Shown here in pieces: positions 34,945-45,466 of a DNA stretch of 64,000 bases. Origin of the DNA: Datisca glomerata (Eukaryota > Streptophyta > Magnoliopsida > Cucurbitales > Datiscaceae); the NCBI GenBank assembly GCA_003255025.1, contig QANY01000156.1:544398-608397 (forward strand), written 5' to 3'. Below the pieces are notes generated by a model. It saw nothing but the letters and a program-made list of their open reading frames with translations. It made no database searches and had not been told where the DNA came from. How positions within the stretch are numbered: the stretch's first letter is position 1; each line of letters opens with the position of its first letter. A program made the translations under genes and the position numbers.

Positions 34945-36660
34945 ATCATTATTAGTTGGAGATGCAATGGGAGAGTTTACCTCAGGGATATTCTCAGGAG
35001 ATGGCTCGTCAGGTACTAAGGAGTGGGGGATTCTGGTTCAGCTTCAGGTGGTGTAGATGTTGCTCTTAGAGTTATGTCATCCTCTGGAGATGCATCAAGT
35101 TCCCTATTGACCACCATATCTGTGTCATTGAACCCTTGCCAGTCAAATCTTAACCAATTCTGCTCTTCATCTTGGATCTCCCCCTGAAGAGAAGAGTGGG
35201 ATACCGAGGGAGAGTAGAATGTGTCGGATTCCAAAAAGGTGACATCCATAGTTACATAGGTGCGCTTGGTGGTCAGATCATAGCAACGGTACCCTTTTTG
35301 ATGTAAGGCATACCCCAAAAAAAGACACGGAACAGCACATGGATCAAGTTTAGTGCGTTGGTTCTTATGGAGATGTACAAAGGCTACACATCCAAAGATC
35401 TGGGGAGGAATCATCAACACTGTGGGTAAGGACACATAAGTTGAAAGGGCCTATAAGGGTGTCTTAAAACCCAAGACTTTGGATGGCATATGGTTGAGGA
35501 GGTGCACGGCTGTAGCAACAGCATCACCCCAGTGTCGGTTAGGTACATGAGCTCCAAGTAAGAGAGCACGAGCAGTTTCAAGGATATGTCGATTTTTCCG
35601 CTCAGCAACACCATTTTGCTGAGGAGTCTGCGGGCAAGAGGTTTCATGAAGAACTCCATGGTGTTGGAAATAATCATGAAAACCCCGGTTAACATATTCA
35701 CCACCATTATCAGATCGGAGAGTCTGTAACTTAGCTGAAAATTGAGTTTGAACCATTGCATGAAATGATTTGAACACACTCAATACTTCATCTTTATGTT
35801 TCAACAGGTATAACCAAGTCATGCGAGTACAATCATCAACAAATATGACAAACTAGCGATTACCAGATGCAGTAGAAACAGGAGAGGGGCCTCATACATC
35901 AGAATGAATTAAAGCAAACAGAACACTTTTATTCATACTCAATGGATAAGTAACTCAATGACTTTTAGCAAGGATGCAAGTGTCACACTTAAAGTCAACA
36001 GTCGATATATGTGAAAACAAATCAGAAAACAAATGTTGCATATAACCAAAGGACAGATGTCCCAACCGACGATGTAAAAGCCAAATCTGTCTCTCCTTGG
36101 TACCATTCGGATGATGCATGTGATGTGCTCGGCCCACATTGAAATCATCCATTCAGTATAATCCCCCCTCTTAGTACCACGCCTAATAATCTCCTTGCTG
36201 AGAATATCCTGAAGAAGACAAAAGGTAGGATAAATGAGCACAATACAATTTAAGTCTGTTGTTACTTGGCTGACGGAGAGTAACTTATGAGACAAGGAGG
36301 GAACCAATAACGTATTAGATAATGTGAGAGAAGGTGACAGAGTCACAGTGCCAGCCCCAGTGACCGAAGAAACAACTCCATTGGAATTTGCAATGCTAGT
36401 GCGTCGCAGTGGAGAAGTGTGCAAGAAATCGTTAGCGTCAAATGTCATATGATCGGTAGCCCCAGAGTCAAGTATCCAAGTACCACTATCAGCATCTCGA
36501 TGAGAACTAAATAAAGCAGCACCAGAATTACCTGAATCCGAAAGAGATAACACTCCCTGGGAAGGTTCGACAGGTGGTGTAAGGGAAAGAGATGACTCTG
36601 CAGTAGCTATGGCAGTCTTCCCCGTCCCTCCATCAGTTCCCGTGGCGTTACGACATTTCC
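34945..36660 (-). pseudogene. Copia-E protease and integrase, frameshifted
   Basis: Protease WILDSGATDHM (active-site DSG at about 36,469). A frameshift near 36,150 breaks the pre-integrase segment (LHRRLGHLSFGYMQ; CDTCILAKS at about 35,955-36,080). The integrase core then shows D in an HSDV stretch (about 35,910) followed by a stop, D in LRSDNGGEY (about 35,700) and E in NGVAERKNRH (about 35,615). Another break lies near 35,440 (before LPTVLMIPPQIFGC) and a further one near 35,016. Each is one or a few bases. Confidence 0.88.
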
Positions 36661-37632
36661 GAGCCTGAAGTTCATTCCACCAGTCGGGATACCCGTGTAG
36701 TTTGAAACAAGTCTCACGGGTATGCTTCATATCTCCACAGTGAGTACACTTGGTGCCATCAGAAGGCGTTTGTGGCTTAGAGGATGCCCCGAATTTCCCA
36801 CTGCCCAGTGAAAGAAATCCGGTAGAGGAAGAGGCTGACTTTCCCGCTTTGAGACCCTTAGAAGCCAAAACTGCTCCTGGGGTGTCATTGGTTCCGCCAG
36901 TGATCATAACAGTTTGCCGGATTGCTTCTCGGCGAACGTGGGCGTAAGCTTCTTCGATGGTAGGAAATGGACGCATCTGCAGCACATCACCCCGAATCTT
37001 ATCCAGTCGATCGTCAAGCCCATCTAAGAAGACGTACACTCGGTCTCCTGCAGAAGATGGTTATAGTTTTCAATATCGGTAGGACACTCCATCGGATTTG
37101 GACGACAGAAATCGATCTCACGCCACAAACCTTTGAGGTCGTTGTAATATTTTTCAAGAGAACCTCCAGCTTGTCGCAGACGGGTTACACGACGTCGGAG
37201 GTCATAGACTTGCGAAGTATCGCTGCCATCAAAGTATGTAGTCGCAATGGAGTCCTAGACTTGCTTTGCCGTAGGAAACCGAATGAAATTCCCAATCGAC
37301 GAAGGGTCCATATAATTAATCAACCAGCCCTTGACAATGGCGTTGTCTGTATGCCATTTCCGAAAGGATGCAGATGTTGAATGGGGTTCAGGAAAGTCTC
37401 CATTGATATATCCCAACTTGTCTTTGCCAGAGATGTACATCTCGACAACTTGGGACCATAGGGCATAGTTGGTGCCGTCCAACTTGATGCCAATCGGTGC
37501 AGCGGAATTCTCGGTGGTCTGCGTCGGGGTCTGAGCTTTGGTAAAAGCTTCTGTCATTCGGGTAGTTAATTCTGTGAGGATGGTGTTGGTTTGGAGTCCA
37601 CCAGAGTTGTCGAATGCACTGGTATCCTCCAT
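36661..37632 (-). pseudogene. Copia-E gag
   Basis: ATG at 37,632 (MEDTSAFDNS). Copia gag features: GIKLDGTNYALWSQVVEMYI, KGWLINYMDPS, then an in-frame TAG at about 37,255 where Trp is expected. The same frame continues (DLRRRVTRLRQAGGSLEKYY) to about 37,055, where a one-base shift moves it to the frame containing FLDGLDDRLDKIRGDVLQM. Zinc knuckle CTHCGDMKHTRETC is at about 36,748-36,707. Confidence 0.9.
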
Positions 37633-37721
37633 TTACGTCGATGAGAAGAAACCAATTAAAAACAAAATTGATCAAACACTAAGGATAACAGAGAGCCTCG
37701 GATCGATTTGCTCTGATACCA

Positions 37722-37921
37722 TGACAACTTTTGGTAAATCTGTATATTTCTTTTTTCGTAATCTTTACAGAGATGGAAAAAATACATATATAGAAGATAA
37801 TTGGAAGTTATTCTAGGATATACAGCGGTTATAGCTTGAATAACTGACCTTTGAAACAGGGGATTCAAAAAACCATCCCTATAATCTTGCTAACTGATTC
37901 TAATGACAACTCACGCCAACA
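37722..37921 (-). repeat. 5' LTR of Copia-E
   Basis: Ends AAAAGTTGTCA on the minus strand at 37,722, immediately before the primer site. Confidence 0.95.
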
Positions 37922-38071
37922 AGCACTACAGTTCTCCAGTTTTCTCTATCGATCTCCCCTTCATGATTCTTCAACTCCTTTGGGATCGTTATGCCGTTGC
38001 TACGACGATCGTGACGGTAGATTTTGAGTTTTGATTAATTTTGAACAATGGGAGATCTACGTCTGTAGAGA

Positions 38072-38754
38072 TGGTGTCAAATGCGAAAAATATAACCGCA
38101 ATGACTGTGGAGGAGTTCGCATCGCTCGGTAATTCATCTAAGAGTTTGTAAAAATCAAGAACGATCGTGAAAAATAGTAGATAGAGCACCAGGGTGGTGC
38201 CCCACTTAATGCACTCCGACGATCAAGTCAGTAGAGTGTTTAGAGAAAAGTAGTCGTATGGAGAATTACTTACCATTAAATGAGGATCATCATATATATA
38301 TAATGATTTTCTGTATCAGTCAACCGTCCAGGTTCAATGTATCTTCTTCCTGATAAGAAATGAATATATTCATGGTGAATATTCTCTGATCAAGATATTT
38401 TGGTTATCATCTTATCCCCTTTAATAACCATTGAGATTGCCTGACAGATTTGATGTGTGCCTATCCTTTCCTTGTATGACTGATTGTTATATGTTATTGT
38501 GACAGGAAAATGATATCGGTTATCTCGAGTAGCCACGATCCTAGGTATGAGATTACATTATCATCCGTGTGACCTCGGTAGTGTAAGTATAGGTGGAGTC
38601 GTATCCATCGATCTAGTCATGGAAGGTACCTCGGTCATTATGGTGACTTCGGTCATGGATGAGTTCTCGATTTGGGCTTAATGTGGGCCCTACCCAAAAA
38701 AATAAAAATATTAGATATTATTGAAAAATATTATTGAGTAGGTTTTAACCTACA
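38072..38754 (+). repeat. Right LTR of the LARD-like element
   Basis: Direct copy of 27,621-28,327; begins TGGTGTCAAATGCG. Diverged more than the LTRs of the nested Copia-E, consistent with being older. Confidence 0.75.
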
Positions 38755-38799
38755 TTAATTATAATGTTCACTTAAAGTGATATTAATGTCATTAATAAA

Positions 38800-38890
38800 A
38801 AGGAACTGCTAGCTTAATTGGTAGTTTCCATTAAGCAACTCACTGTGTTAGACCTTACGTTACAAATTCATTATGGATATAGTACAAAAT
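38800..38890 (+). mobile_element. Possible tRNA-derived SINE head
   Basis: TAGCTTAATTGG (38,810-38,821) fits an A box and GTTACAAATTC (38,859-38,869) approximates a B box at suitable spacing. No defined tail or target duplication was found. Confidence 0.35.
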
Positions 38891-39811
38891 GCTTTAATGA
38901 TTACACATGCAGATGCAATAAGGATACATAGTAATTTTACAAGTAAGCCCGAAAGAGAAATTTGGCAATGCCATTGAGCGAGTAACAACGATAGTATTTC
39001 CATAAAGTAAGTCAGAAAGAGAACATTGACATGCTATGCTACGCTATTGAGTGATTAGTGAAATATTTACTTTGAACGAAGAGACTTATTTTATACAAAT
39101 TATCATTTTTTTTAAAAATTATAGTGATGTCAACTGAAATGCTTTGGCACGTGATTCTCTACTATTACTCCTATTATATTTTCAGAAAATGATAAAAAAA
39201 ACCAATTTTTCAACTCAAACTACAAAATGACACTTTTTTGTTTTGCAAAACTGGCCGACAATAATTCAAGTAAATAAGTTATTTATAAAATTACACAAAC
39301 ATAAATAAGTTATTTATAAAATTACACAAACGTAAATAAATGATGTACATTATTCCGGCCAAAAATTACACAGCTTGAGCTGTAAAGTTGTACCTATTTG
39401 TTGGAAATAAAAATAACAAAGGTTACTCACATTAATGATCATTAAAAGTAGTGTAGATTAGCATTTTTTATGGCCTTTTAATTTTATTGTAATTCCAACT
39501 CCCTCATCAATCAGTTTAAGAAATCTATCTGGCTAATTAAAAAATAAAAATATGTAGTGTAACATAAATTGTAATTATACTAATGGATTGTCTAACTTGG
39601 TTAAAAATAGTTTCTCTAAAAAAAATCAATTCAAAGTTCTGTATATAAATAAGTAATCGCTCAAACTTACATAAAACAACACATAATACATATATAGCAT
39701 ATCAAATCCAGAAGGAACCGTGCACCTAAATGGCCTTCCACTACACACATAGCATATCAAATCCAAAAGCACCAAAACACTCCATAGCAAACGTTATGAA
39801 CATGAACAAAC
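38891..39811. other. Intergenic sequence and 3' side of the cell-wall gene
   Basis: A+T-rich. The phrase CATAGCATATCAAATCCA appears twice (about 39,697 and 39,748), in the presumed 3' untranslated region of the adjoining minus-strand gene. No other gene seen. Confidence 0.5.
39271..39332. repeat. Two tandem 31-bp units
   Basis: TAAATAAGTTATTTATAAAA begins at 39,271 and again at 39,302; both units are identical over 30 of 31 bases or better. Confidence 0.9.
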
Positions 39812-40216
39812 TTAAGGGCTAGTGGTTGAAGGTGGAGGAGAAAAGAAAGGAATTGAAGGAAGTGTAGTTGGGAGTGTAGTAGGGATTGAGGGAAGGTTAG
39901 GAAGTGAAGAACTGGAAGGGAAAGGAGTCAATGTTCCCATTGGAATGTTAGGAATGGTGGGCATGCTCGGCAATGGAGGAATTTAGAATTTAGGCAATGA
40001 AGGTTGTTGAGTTGTGGGCAATGTAGGCTGTGGTAGATTTGGCAATGTTGGTATTGAAGGCAAAGGTGGTAGCCATGTTGTTTTAGGCAATGAAGGGACA
40101 ATTGGCTGGTTTGGTGCTATAGTTTGCAGAAGATTACGAGCAGCTTGGCCGCCGTTGATGCTCGACAATGCAATAGAAACTAAGAAAGCCACGAGGAAGT
40201 ACTTGGAAGAGGCCAT
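39812..40216 (-). pseudogene. Secreted proline-rich (LPxxP-repeat) cell-wall protein, interrupted by an in-frame TAA
   Basis: ATG at 40,216 starts a hydrophobic signal peptide (FLVAFLVSIALSSI, about residues 7-20) with a likely cleavage after GGQA, then ARNLLQT and a Pro/Leu-rich region of repeating PSLP/PTLP/PPLPSIP units. The annotated open frame stops at TAA 39,985-39,983 after 77 residues, but the same frame continues without any further stop with the same repeat style (IPPLPSMPTIPNIP, then LPSIP units) to TAA at 39,814-39,812, giving 134 codons in total. The style matches small plant PELPK-like or putative cell-wall proteins that are secreted to the wall. A C or G to T change (CAA or GAA to TAA) would explain the stop. 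It could be a recent null allele, a sequence error, or a truncated but expressed protein. Confidence 0.8.
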
Positions 40217-40299
40217 CTCTAATAGAAAATTTTTGTGTTGGTGTTTGTGTTAAAATGTGGAAAGAAACTTAGATACGATTTTGAGTGATGAAAGTAGGC

Positions 40300-40325
40300 C
40301 TAATGTGGAGTATATTTATAGCTAG
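40300..40325 (-). promoter_or_regulatory. TATA box of the cell-wall protein gene
   Basis: TATAAATATA on the minus strand (plus 40,311-40,320) lies about 95 bases upstream of the ATG, giving an expected leader of about 60-65 bases. Good spacing and sequence support a once-functional promoter. Confidence 0.7.
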
Positions 40326-40329
40326 TAAG

Positions 40330-40841
40330 AATTGAAATTTGATGTCAGGTAGGTATTTGGACGACTTGTCTAGCTTAGTTAATTAGTTCTCCTACTCACC
40401 AATCTTTGAGCGATCACTTGTCTAATATAGATGTGGTTGTTTATAAAAGTGAACTACATAGATTAAATGATTATTATTTAAATAATTAGAGTTAATAAAG
40501 AACCATTTGTTCACTCTAGTCATTATACCTTAAAGAAATACTACTTCAAATATTGAATAATTAGGTGAACTAACTACTTTAAAAGCTATTTTCAATGATG
40601 ATATAGATACAGCGGATGTGGACTTTTATTTGGTTCATTTGAATGGGAGAAGTCCTTAGAAGATTTAGGTGGTTTATTTTTCTGATGTCTTAAATCTGCT
40701 CGACTCAAATTTTTAAGTCTTTTTAATGATTTGAAAATTTTGATGAGAACCATAATATACCCAATAAACCAATAAGCCAAAGGTTTTGGTAGCAAATGAA
40801 TTTAGAGCAGCAAATGAATTTAGAATCACTAATTGCAATTG
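40330..40841. other. Intergenic sequence
   Basis: Between the cell-wall gene promoter and the Gypsy-F target site. No gene recognised. AATTG at 40,837-40,841 is the left target duplication of Gypsy-F. Confidence 0.5.
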
Positions 40842-41205
40842 TGTCAGGATTTAGGTAAATTTGAGCTGGCCGAAGAAAAAAGAGAGAGATAGACAAAATA
40901 GAGGGAGAAAAGATTATTGTATATTGCTTAAATATTTTTCTCTTAACAGCAATCATATATACTCACCATTGCAATAACTAACTGCCTTCTCCCTACACAC
41001 TCTGCCCTCCCCAAACTACCTGAGCACTCTAACAAGAAGATTCTCCTAGATTTTCTCTTTCTATTTGTCTAATAATTACAAGTATTTTTGGTACCTAGAC
41101 TACATGTAGTCTTGCAAATATTTGGGCAACTTTACATTCCTTTCGGGCTGAATGGCTGCTTCTTGGTCCAAGGTCTTGTTCACGGGCTTTGTTGTCTTCA
41201 TATCA
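40842..41205 (-). repeat. 3' LTR of Gypsy-F (364 bp)
   Basis: Plus-strand edges TGTCAGG ... CATATCA. It includes about 60 bp absent from the other LTR. Confidence 0.9.
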
Positions 41206-42371
41206 TTACCCTCCTCATAAAAAAACAACCTTGTCCTCAAGGTTGAAAGATGGGTATAAGTCCTGGAAGGTAGAGAGCTCTTCCCATGATGTGTCTTCGA
41301 GGGGTAATCCACGCCACTGGATAAGTATTTGCCGTGCCCACCAATTGCCTAATTTGATAACGCGAGAGTTCAAAATAGCAAGTGGTTCGAGAAGAGGGTG
41401 ATTGTTGATGGCTAATGGAGGGAGAGGTGGAGAAGTATCTGCATCCGGGTTAGGATAATGCTTCAAGGCCGACACATGAAAAATCGGGTGTATTTTTTAG
41501 TCTTCTGGAAGTTGGAGTTTGTAAGCAATCGGTCCGATGCGTTCAAGATGCGAAAAGGGAAATAATAGTGTCGACTCAACTTAGAATACGGGCAGTCACG
41601 AAGTGAAGACTGCCGATAGGGTTGAAGTTTCACATAGGCCCATTGACCGACTTCCGCGTTAGGCCCGCAAATATTGTTCCAAGCATCTATTAAGAACTTC
41701 TGTTTGCCCATCCGTTTGGGGGTGATAAGCACTTGACATTTGAAGTTGTGTCCCACTTAAGCGAAAGAGTTCTCGCTAAAACTTACTCACAAAAATTGGG
41801 TCGCGATCCGAGACCATTGATTTCGAGAATCAATGGTGTTTTACAACAATCTCAACAAACAATGAAGCAGTGGTAGTGGCTGTGAATCCAGATTTAAGAG
41901 CACCAAAATGAGCATATTTTGACAATCGATCAACCAAAACTAAAAGAACGGAATACCCATTGGAAGAAGGAGGACCCGTAATGAAATCCAAGGACATATC
42001 CTCCCACACATTTTCAGAGATAGGTGAAGGGTGTAGCAAACCTATCGGTTTGGAAGTTGAATACTTTATTTGTTGACAAGTAGCATAATTTTTTTTAAAT
42101 TCTCGTACAACTTCATCCATAACAGCCCAAAAGAAACTAGAAGATAAACGAGAGAGTGTTTTTAATACTCCACCGTGGCCAGCCATGGGTGTTGCATGAA
42201 ACTCTTGCAAAAGCTTAGGTTTCAATGGTGAGGAAGGGCTAATAACCACTCTATTCCTTTTAAATAGCAAGCCATGTTTAACAGTAAAGCAAGGGGTGGA
42301 TGTAGCATGATTCTGAATTTGCTCCAATAATTCAGAGTAGTATGGGTTGGAGTCATATTCCATACGCAAGA
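41206..42371 (-). pseudogene. Gypsy-F integrase with C-terminal chromodomain-like region
   Basis: Minus strand beginning LRMEYDSNPYY at the inversion breakpoint (about 42,371). The H2C2 zinc region is recognisable (FHATPMAGHGG ... ATCQQIK) but the first Cys reads Tyr. The catalytic core keeps D in DMSLDFITG (about 42,000), D in VSDRDPIF and E in HPQTDGQTE (about 41,700), spread over different frames. The C-terminal part shows QWRGLPLEDTSWEELSTF (about 41,330-41,275), a chromodomain-like signature of chromoviruses. Stops and shifts at about 41,830 and 41,760 inactivate it. Confidence 0.88.
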
Positions 42372-44512
42372 GGGATAAAGGATTATGTTATAATTGTGAT
42401 GAAAAATTTCAGCTTAGTCACAAATGCAAAGGCTAGTTGGATGAGGAGGAGGACATTCGTCCCACAAGGGCTGTTACGGACTGGGATTCCTCGCTTGAAA
42501 CCTCGACAGACTCTGTAATTCTAGAAATTAGCTTCCATGCTATGGCGGGTCAAGTATGTCCTAAAACTCTACGGGTTCGTGTGATAGTAAAAAACACCTC
42601 GGTGCAAACCTTAATCGATGGTGGAAGTACACATAATTTCATTAAGAGAGGGTAGCCAGATTTTTAAAGCTTCCGATTAGTCCTTCACCCCATTTTCAAG
42701 TCTTAGTTGTTAATGGGGAGAAACCAATTTGTGAGGGTTATTGTCCGAATGTGCTTATTGAATTGGGTGGCCAAGTTTTCTCAATTGACCTTTATGTCCT
42801 TCAACTCAAAGTGGCCGATGTGGTACTAGGAGTTCAATGGCTAGGACTCTTGGGGAAAATTGGAATGGACTACAATGAGCTATATATGGAGTTTTATGGG
42901 AAGGGAAGCTGATAACACTGAAGGGAGAGCCTCTCCTCTATATGGAGCAAGTGCAATTGCACTAACTCCGTCGATTATCTCAAACGGATAGCATTGCTCA
43001 ATGTGTGCAGCATTACTCCCTCATATCTTTCCCACAAATTCCAGCCACTGACACTACATTGCCACCATCTGTGAGCCTCCTTGTGGAGGAATTTGCTGAT
43101 GTGTTTGTGGAGCCTAAGCGTTTGCCACCATTTCGTGCACTTGACCATAGGATTCACTTGCTACCGGGAACCAATCCTGTGAATGTTCGGAGATGGAAGT
43201 CTTAGTTGCTGAAATGCTCTCTTCTGGTATCATTCGGCCAAGTCAAAGCCCATTATCTTCCCCAATTTTGTTGGTTAAAAAAGAGGGACGACACGTGGAG
43301 ATTTTGTGTGGATTATCGAGCCTTAAATGATGTCACCATCAAAGATAAATTTTCCATTCCACTGTTGATGAGTTGTTTGATGAATTACATGGTGCTTCTA
43401 TCTTCTCCAAGATTGATCTTCGAGCGGGCTACCATCAAATACGCGTATACCCCCATGACATTGACAAGACAGCTTTTCGGACACATGAGGGACACTGTGC
43501 ATTTGTGGTGGTGCCATTTGGACTTACTTCCGAGCACCTTCCAAGCGCCAATGACTACTATCTTTCAGCCATTTCTTCACAAATTCAGTATTGTTTTCAT
43601 TGAAGATATCTTGGTCTATAGTAAACATTTGGCTGACCATTTACTTCACTTACAATGTGTTCTTGAATGTTTAAGAGCTCACTCCTATTTTGCTAAATTG
43701 TCAAAGTGTTCCTTCGCTCAACATCGGATGGATTATTTAGGACATGTGGTCATGGGTGCTGGGGTTGAACCAAGTCTGGATAAAATAGAAGCTATTCGGC
43801 AATGGACACCACCATACAACCTCAAAACCCTTCGCGGATTTCTCAGGCTTATGGGGTACTATCATAAATTTATTCAGAATTATGCTTCTATTTCTTATCC
43901 TTTAATAGATTTATTGAAGACGGATAGCTTCCATTGGGATTCTGAGACTCACGCGGCCTTTGAAGCCTTAAAGATAGCCCTCATGACAGCCCCCGTTCTC
44001 TCTTTATCGGATTTCTCCTCTACATTTGTCATACAAACCGATGCTTCCAGATTGGGTATTGGTGCTGTCTTATTGCAAAAACTGCAACACGTGGTTTATT
44101 TTAGCAAGAAATTGAATCCTAGATTAGCCAAAGCTTCAACTTATGTGCGGGAACGTCATGCCCTTACGCAAGCAGTGGTTAAATGGTGGTAATATCTATT
44201 AGGAAAACACTTTGTGGTTCAAACATACCATCTTAGTTTGAAGGACATCTTGAAGCAAGAAATTCACATTTCGGATCAAGAACGATATTTGATTAAGCTC
44301 TTGGGATATGATTTTGACATTGTGTACAAGCTGGGTAGTTCAAATATTGTAGTGGATGCTCTTTCTCATCAATTTCATCAATTTTTTAGCCCGGTTGATG
44401 TTGAACTAGATTCAGACAATAGTACATTCGGCAGCCACATTCATTCTTCGGGTATGAGTTTCTTGCTCTTTCATTTCCATCATTCAAGCTGAGGCAGTCA
44501 ATTTCTTGAAAT
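42372..44512 (+). pseudogene. Gypsy-F zinc knuckle, protease, RT and RNase H, inverted relative to the rest
   Basis: Plus strand starts RDKGLCYNCDEKFQLSHKC (zinc knuckle, 42,372-42,430), then protease LIDGGSTHNFI (about 42,610; usual DSG reads DGG), RT with FCVDYRALNDVTIKD (about 43,300), [15 protein letters not shown] (about 43,405), a catalytic site reading FIEDILVYS for YVDD (about 43,598), and RNase H with IQTDASRLGIGAVLLQ (about 44,030). It ends AEAVNFLK at about 44,509, whose natural continuation is the ELRMEYDSN start of the integrase across the breakpoint. Many frameshifts. RT and protease active sites are both altered. Confidence 0.9.
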
Positions 44513-45466
44513 AGGGGTTGTTATTTTGTTTTAGGAATTGTGATTGTGTGGTTCAGGTTCAGTGGTGTTGGTAAAGTGGAAGATGAAGGGGACGGTTTAC
44601 CCGTATAAGGACTGCCAAGTCCTTTCAACCCATTGTTTTGTAGAACGTTTCAAATAAGCCACTTTGTCATCATAAAGCCGAGCCAGACTCATTGTTTGAA
44701 CAAGAGTCACGGGCTTAAATACTTGTCGCTCCTTCCTTAATTCATTTTTTAGTCCAGAGATAAAACAACTCACTAATACATGCTCCGGAACACCTGATAT
44801 TTTGTTAGATAACTGCTCAAGTTGATGCTGAAATTCAGAAAGAGAACCAGTTTGCATTAATTTACTAAGCTTACTAAAGTAGTCTTCATATTCAGATGGT
44901 CCGAAACGTTGCTCGATGGCGTGAAGGAAGGTTGGCCAGTTTGTGAGACGCGAATTTTGTTCATCCAATCATACCAATCTAATGCATCACCATCCAAATG
45001 GAATGAAGCTATAGTCAATCTCTGAGGGTCTGGCGTATTGTAATAATCGAAGTACCTCTGTATCCGAGAGATCCAAGCTGAAGGATCATCTCCTGAAAAT
45101 CGGGGCACATCCAACTACATCGTTTTCATTGTCGGGTGTTGACCCATATAATTTTCGGGATGCAGTTGGGCATGTGGATGAAATTGTGTTGGTGGGTGGG
45201 GAAAAAGTTTTGATGCTGTAGATGAGGTGGAAAACCCGGAGGAAAAGGTTGGTGGGTGGGGCAAAAGTTTTGATGCTATAGGTGAGGTGGAAAACCCGGA
45301 GGAAAAGGTTGCTGATAGATGGTGATGTGGCGCAGGTGCCGGTAGAGGTGCCGGAGCTGGTGGCGGCGAGGGGTTGCTCGACCAAGGTGCTATTCTACCT
45401 TTCCGTCTAGAGCTTGAAGTCTGACCGTAAGCTTACAGATTAAAGACGTGAGGTTTACAATCATAT
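44513..45466 (-). pseudogene. Gypsy-F gag, C-terminal part
   Basis: Minus strand. From the Athila edge, MIVNLTSLICKL then VRLQALDGKVE (about 45,460-45,400), a Pro/His-rich linker with a 63-bp near-duplicate (FPPGFPPHLQHQNF appears twice), then the retrotransposon gag domain MDVPRFSGDDPSAWISRIQR (45,114 on), FHLDGDALDWYDWM, FEDYFSKLSKLMQTGSL-like sequence and ISGLKNELRKE. It ends at the inversion breakpoint near 44,513 in ITIPKTK-QPLF. Frameshift near 44,960. Confidence 0.88.

Larger units (their letters stand above)
33022..37921 (-). mobile_element. RE1-like Ty1/copia retrotransposon (Copia-E), near full length, TSD AGCAC
   Basis: Two 200-bp LTRs (33,022-33,221 and 37,722-37,921) differ at about eight positions by eye count. 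Perfect 5-bp target duplication AGCAC (33,017-33,021 and 37,922-37,926). Minus strand: primer site TGGTATCAGAGCA (plus 37,709-37,721), polypurine tract TTGAGGGGGAG next to the 3' LTR (plus 33,222-33,232). Gag, protease, integrase, RT and RNase H are in copia order. It is the youngest-looking element in the window but carries several frameshifts and stops. Confidence 0.97.
27621..38754 (+). mobile_element. Large non-coding LTR retrotransposon derivative (LARD-like) interrupted by Copia-E
   Basis: Two direct repeats of about 0.7 kb (27,621-28,327 and 38,072-38,754) in the same orientation bound about 9.7 kb, of which 4.9 kb is the nested Copia-E. Left start TGTTGATGCG, right end ACCTACA; flanks TTGAT and TTAAT agree at four of five bases, a plausible decayed target duplication. 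TTTGTGCTCACTTATTGAG just after the left repeat resembles a decayed primer site. The remaining interior (about 4.8 kb) contains three tandem arrays and a GC-rich block but no gag or pol that I can recognise, as in LARD elements. Orientation is inferred from the possible PBS. Confidence 0.68.
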
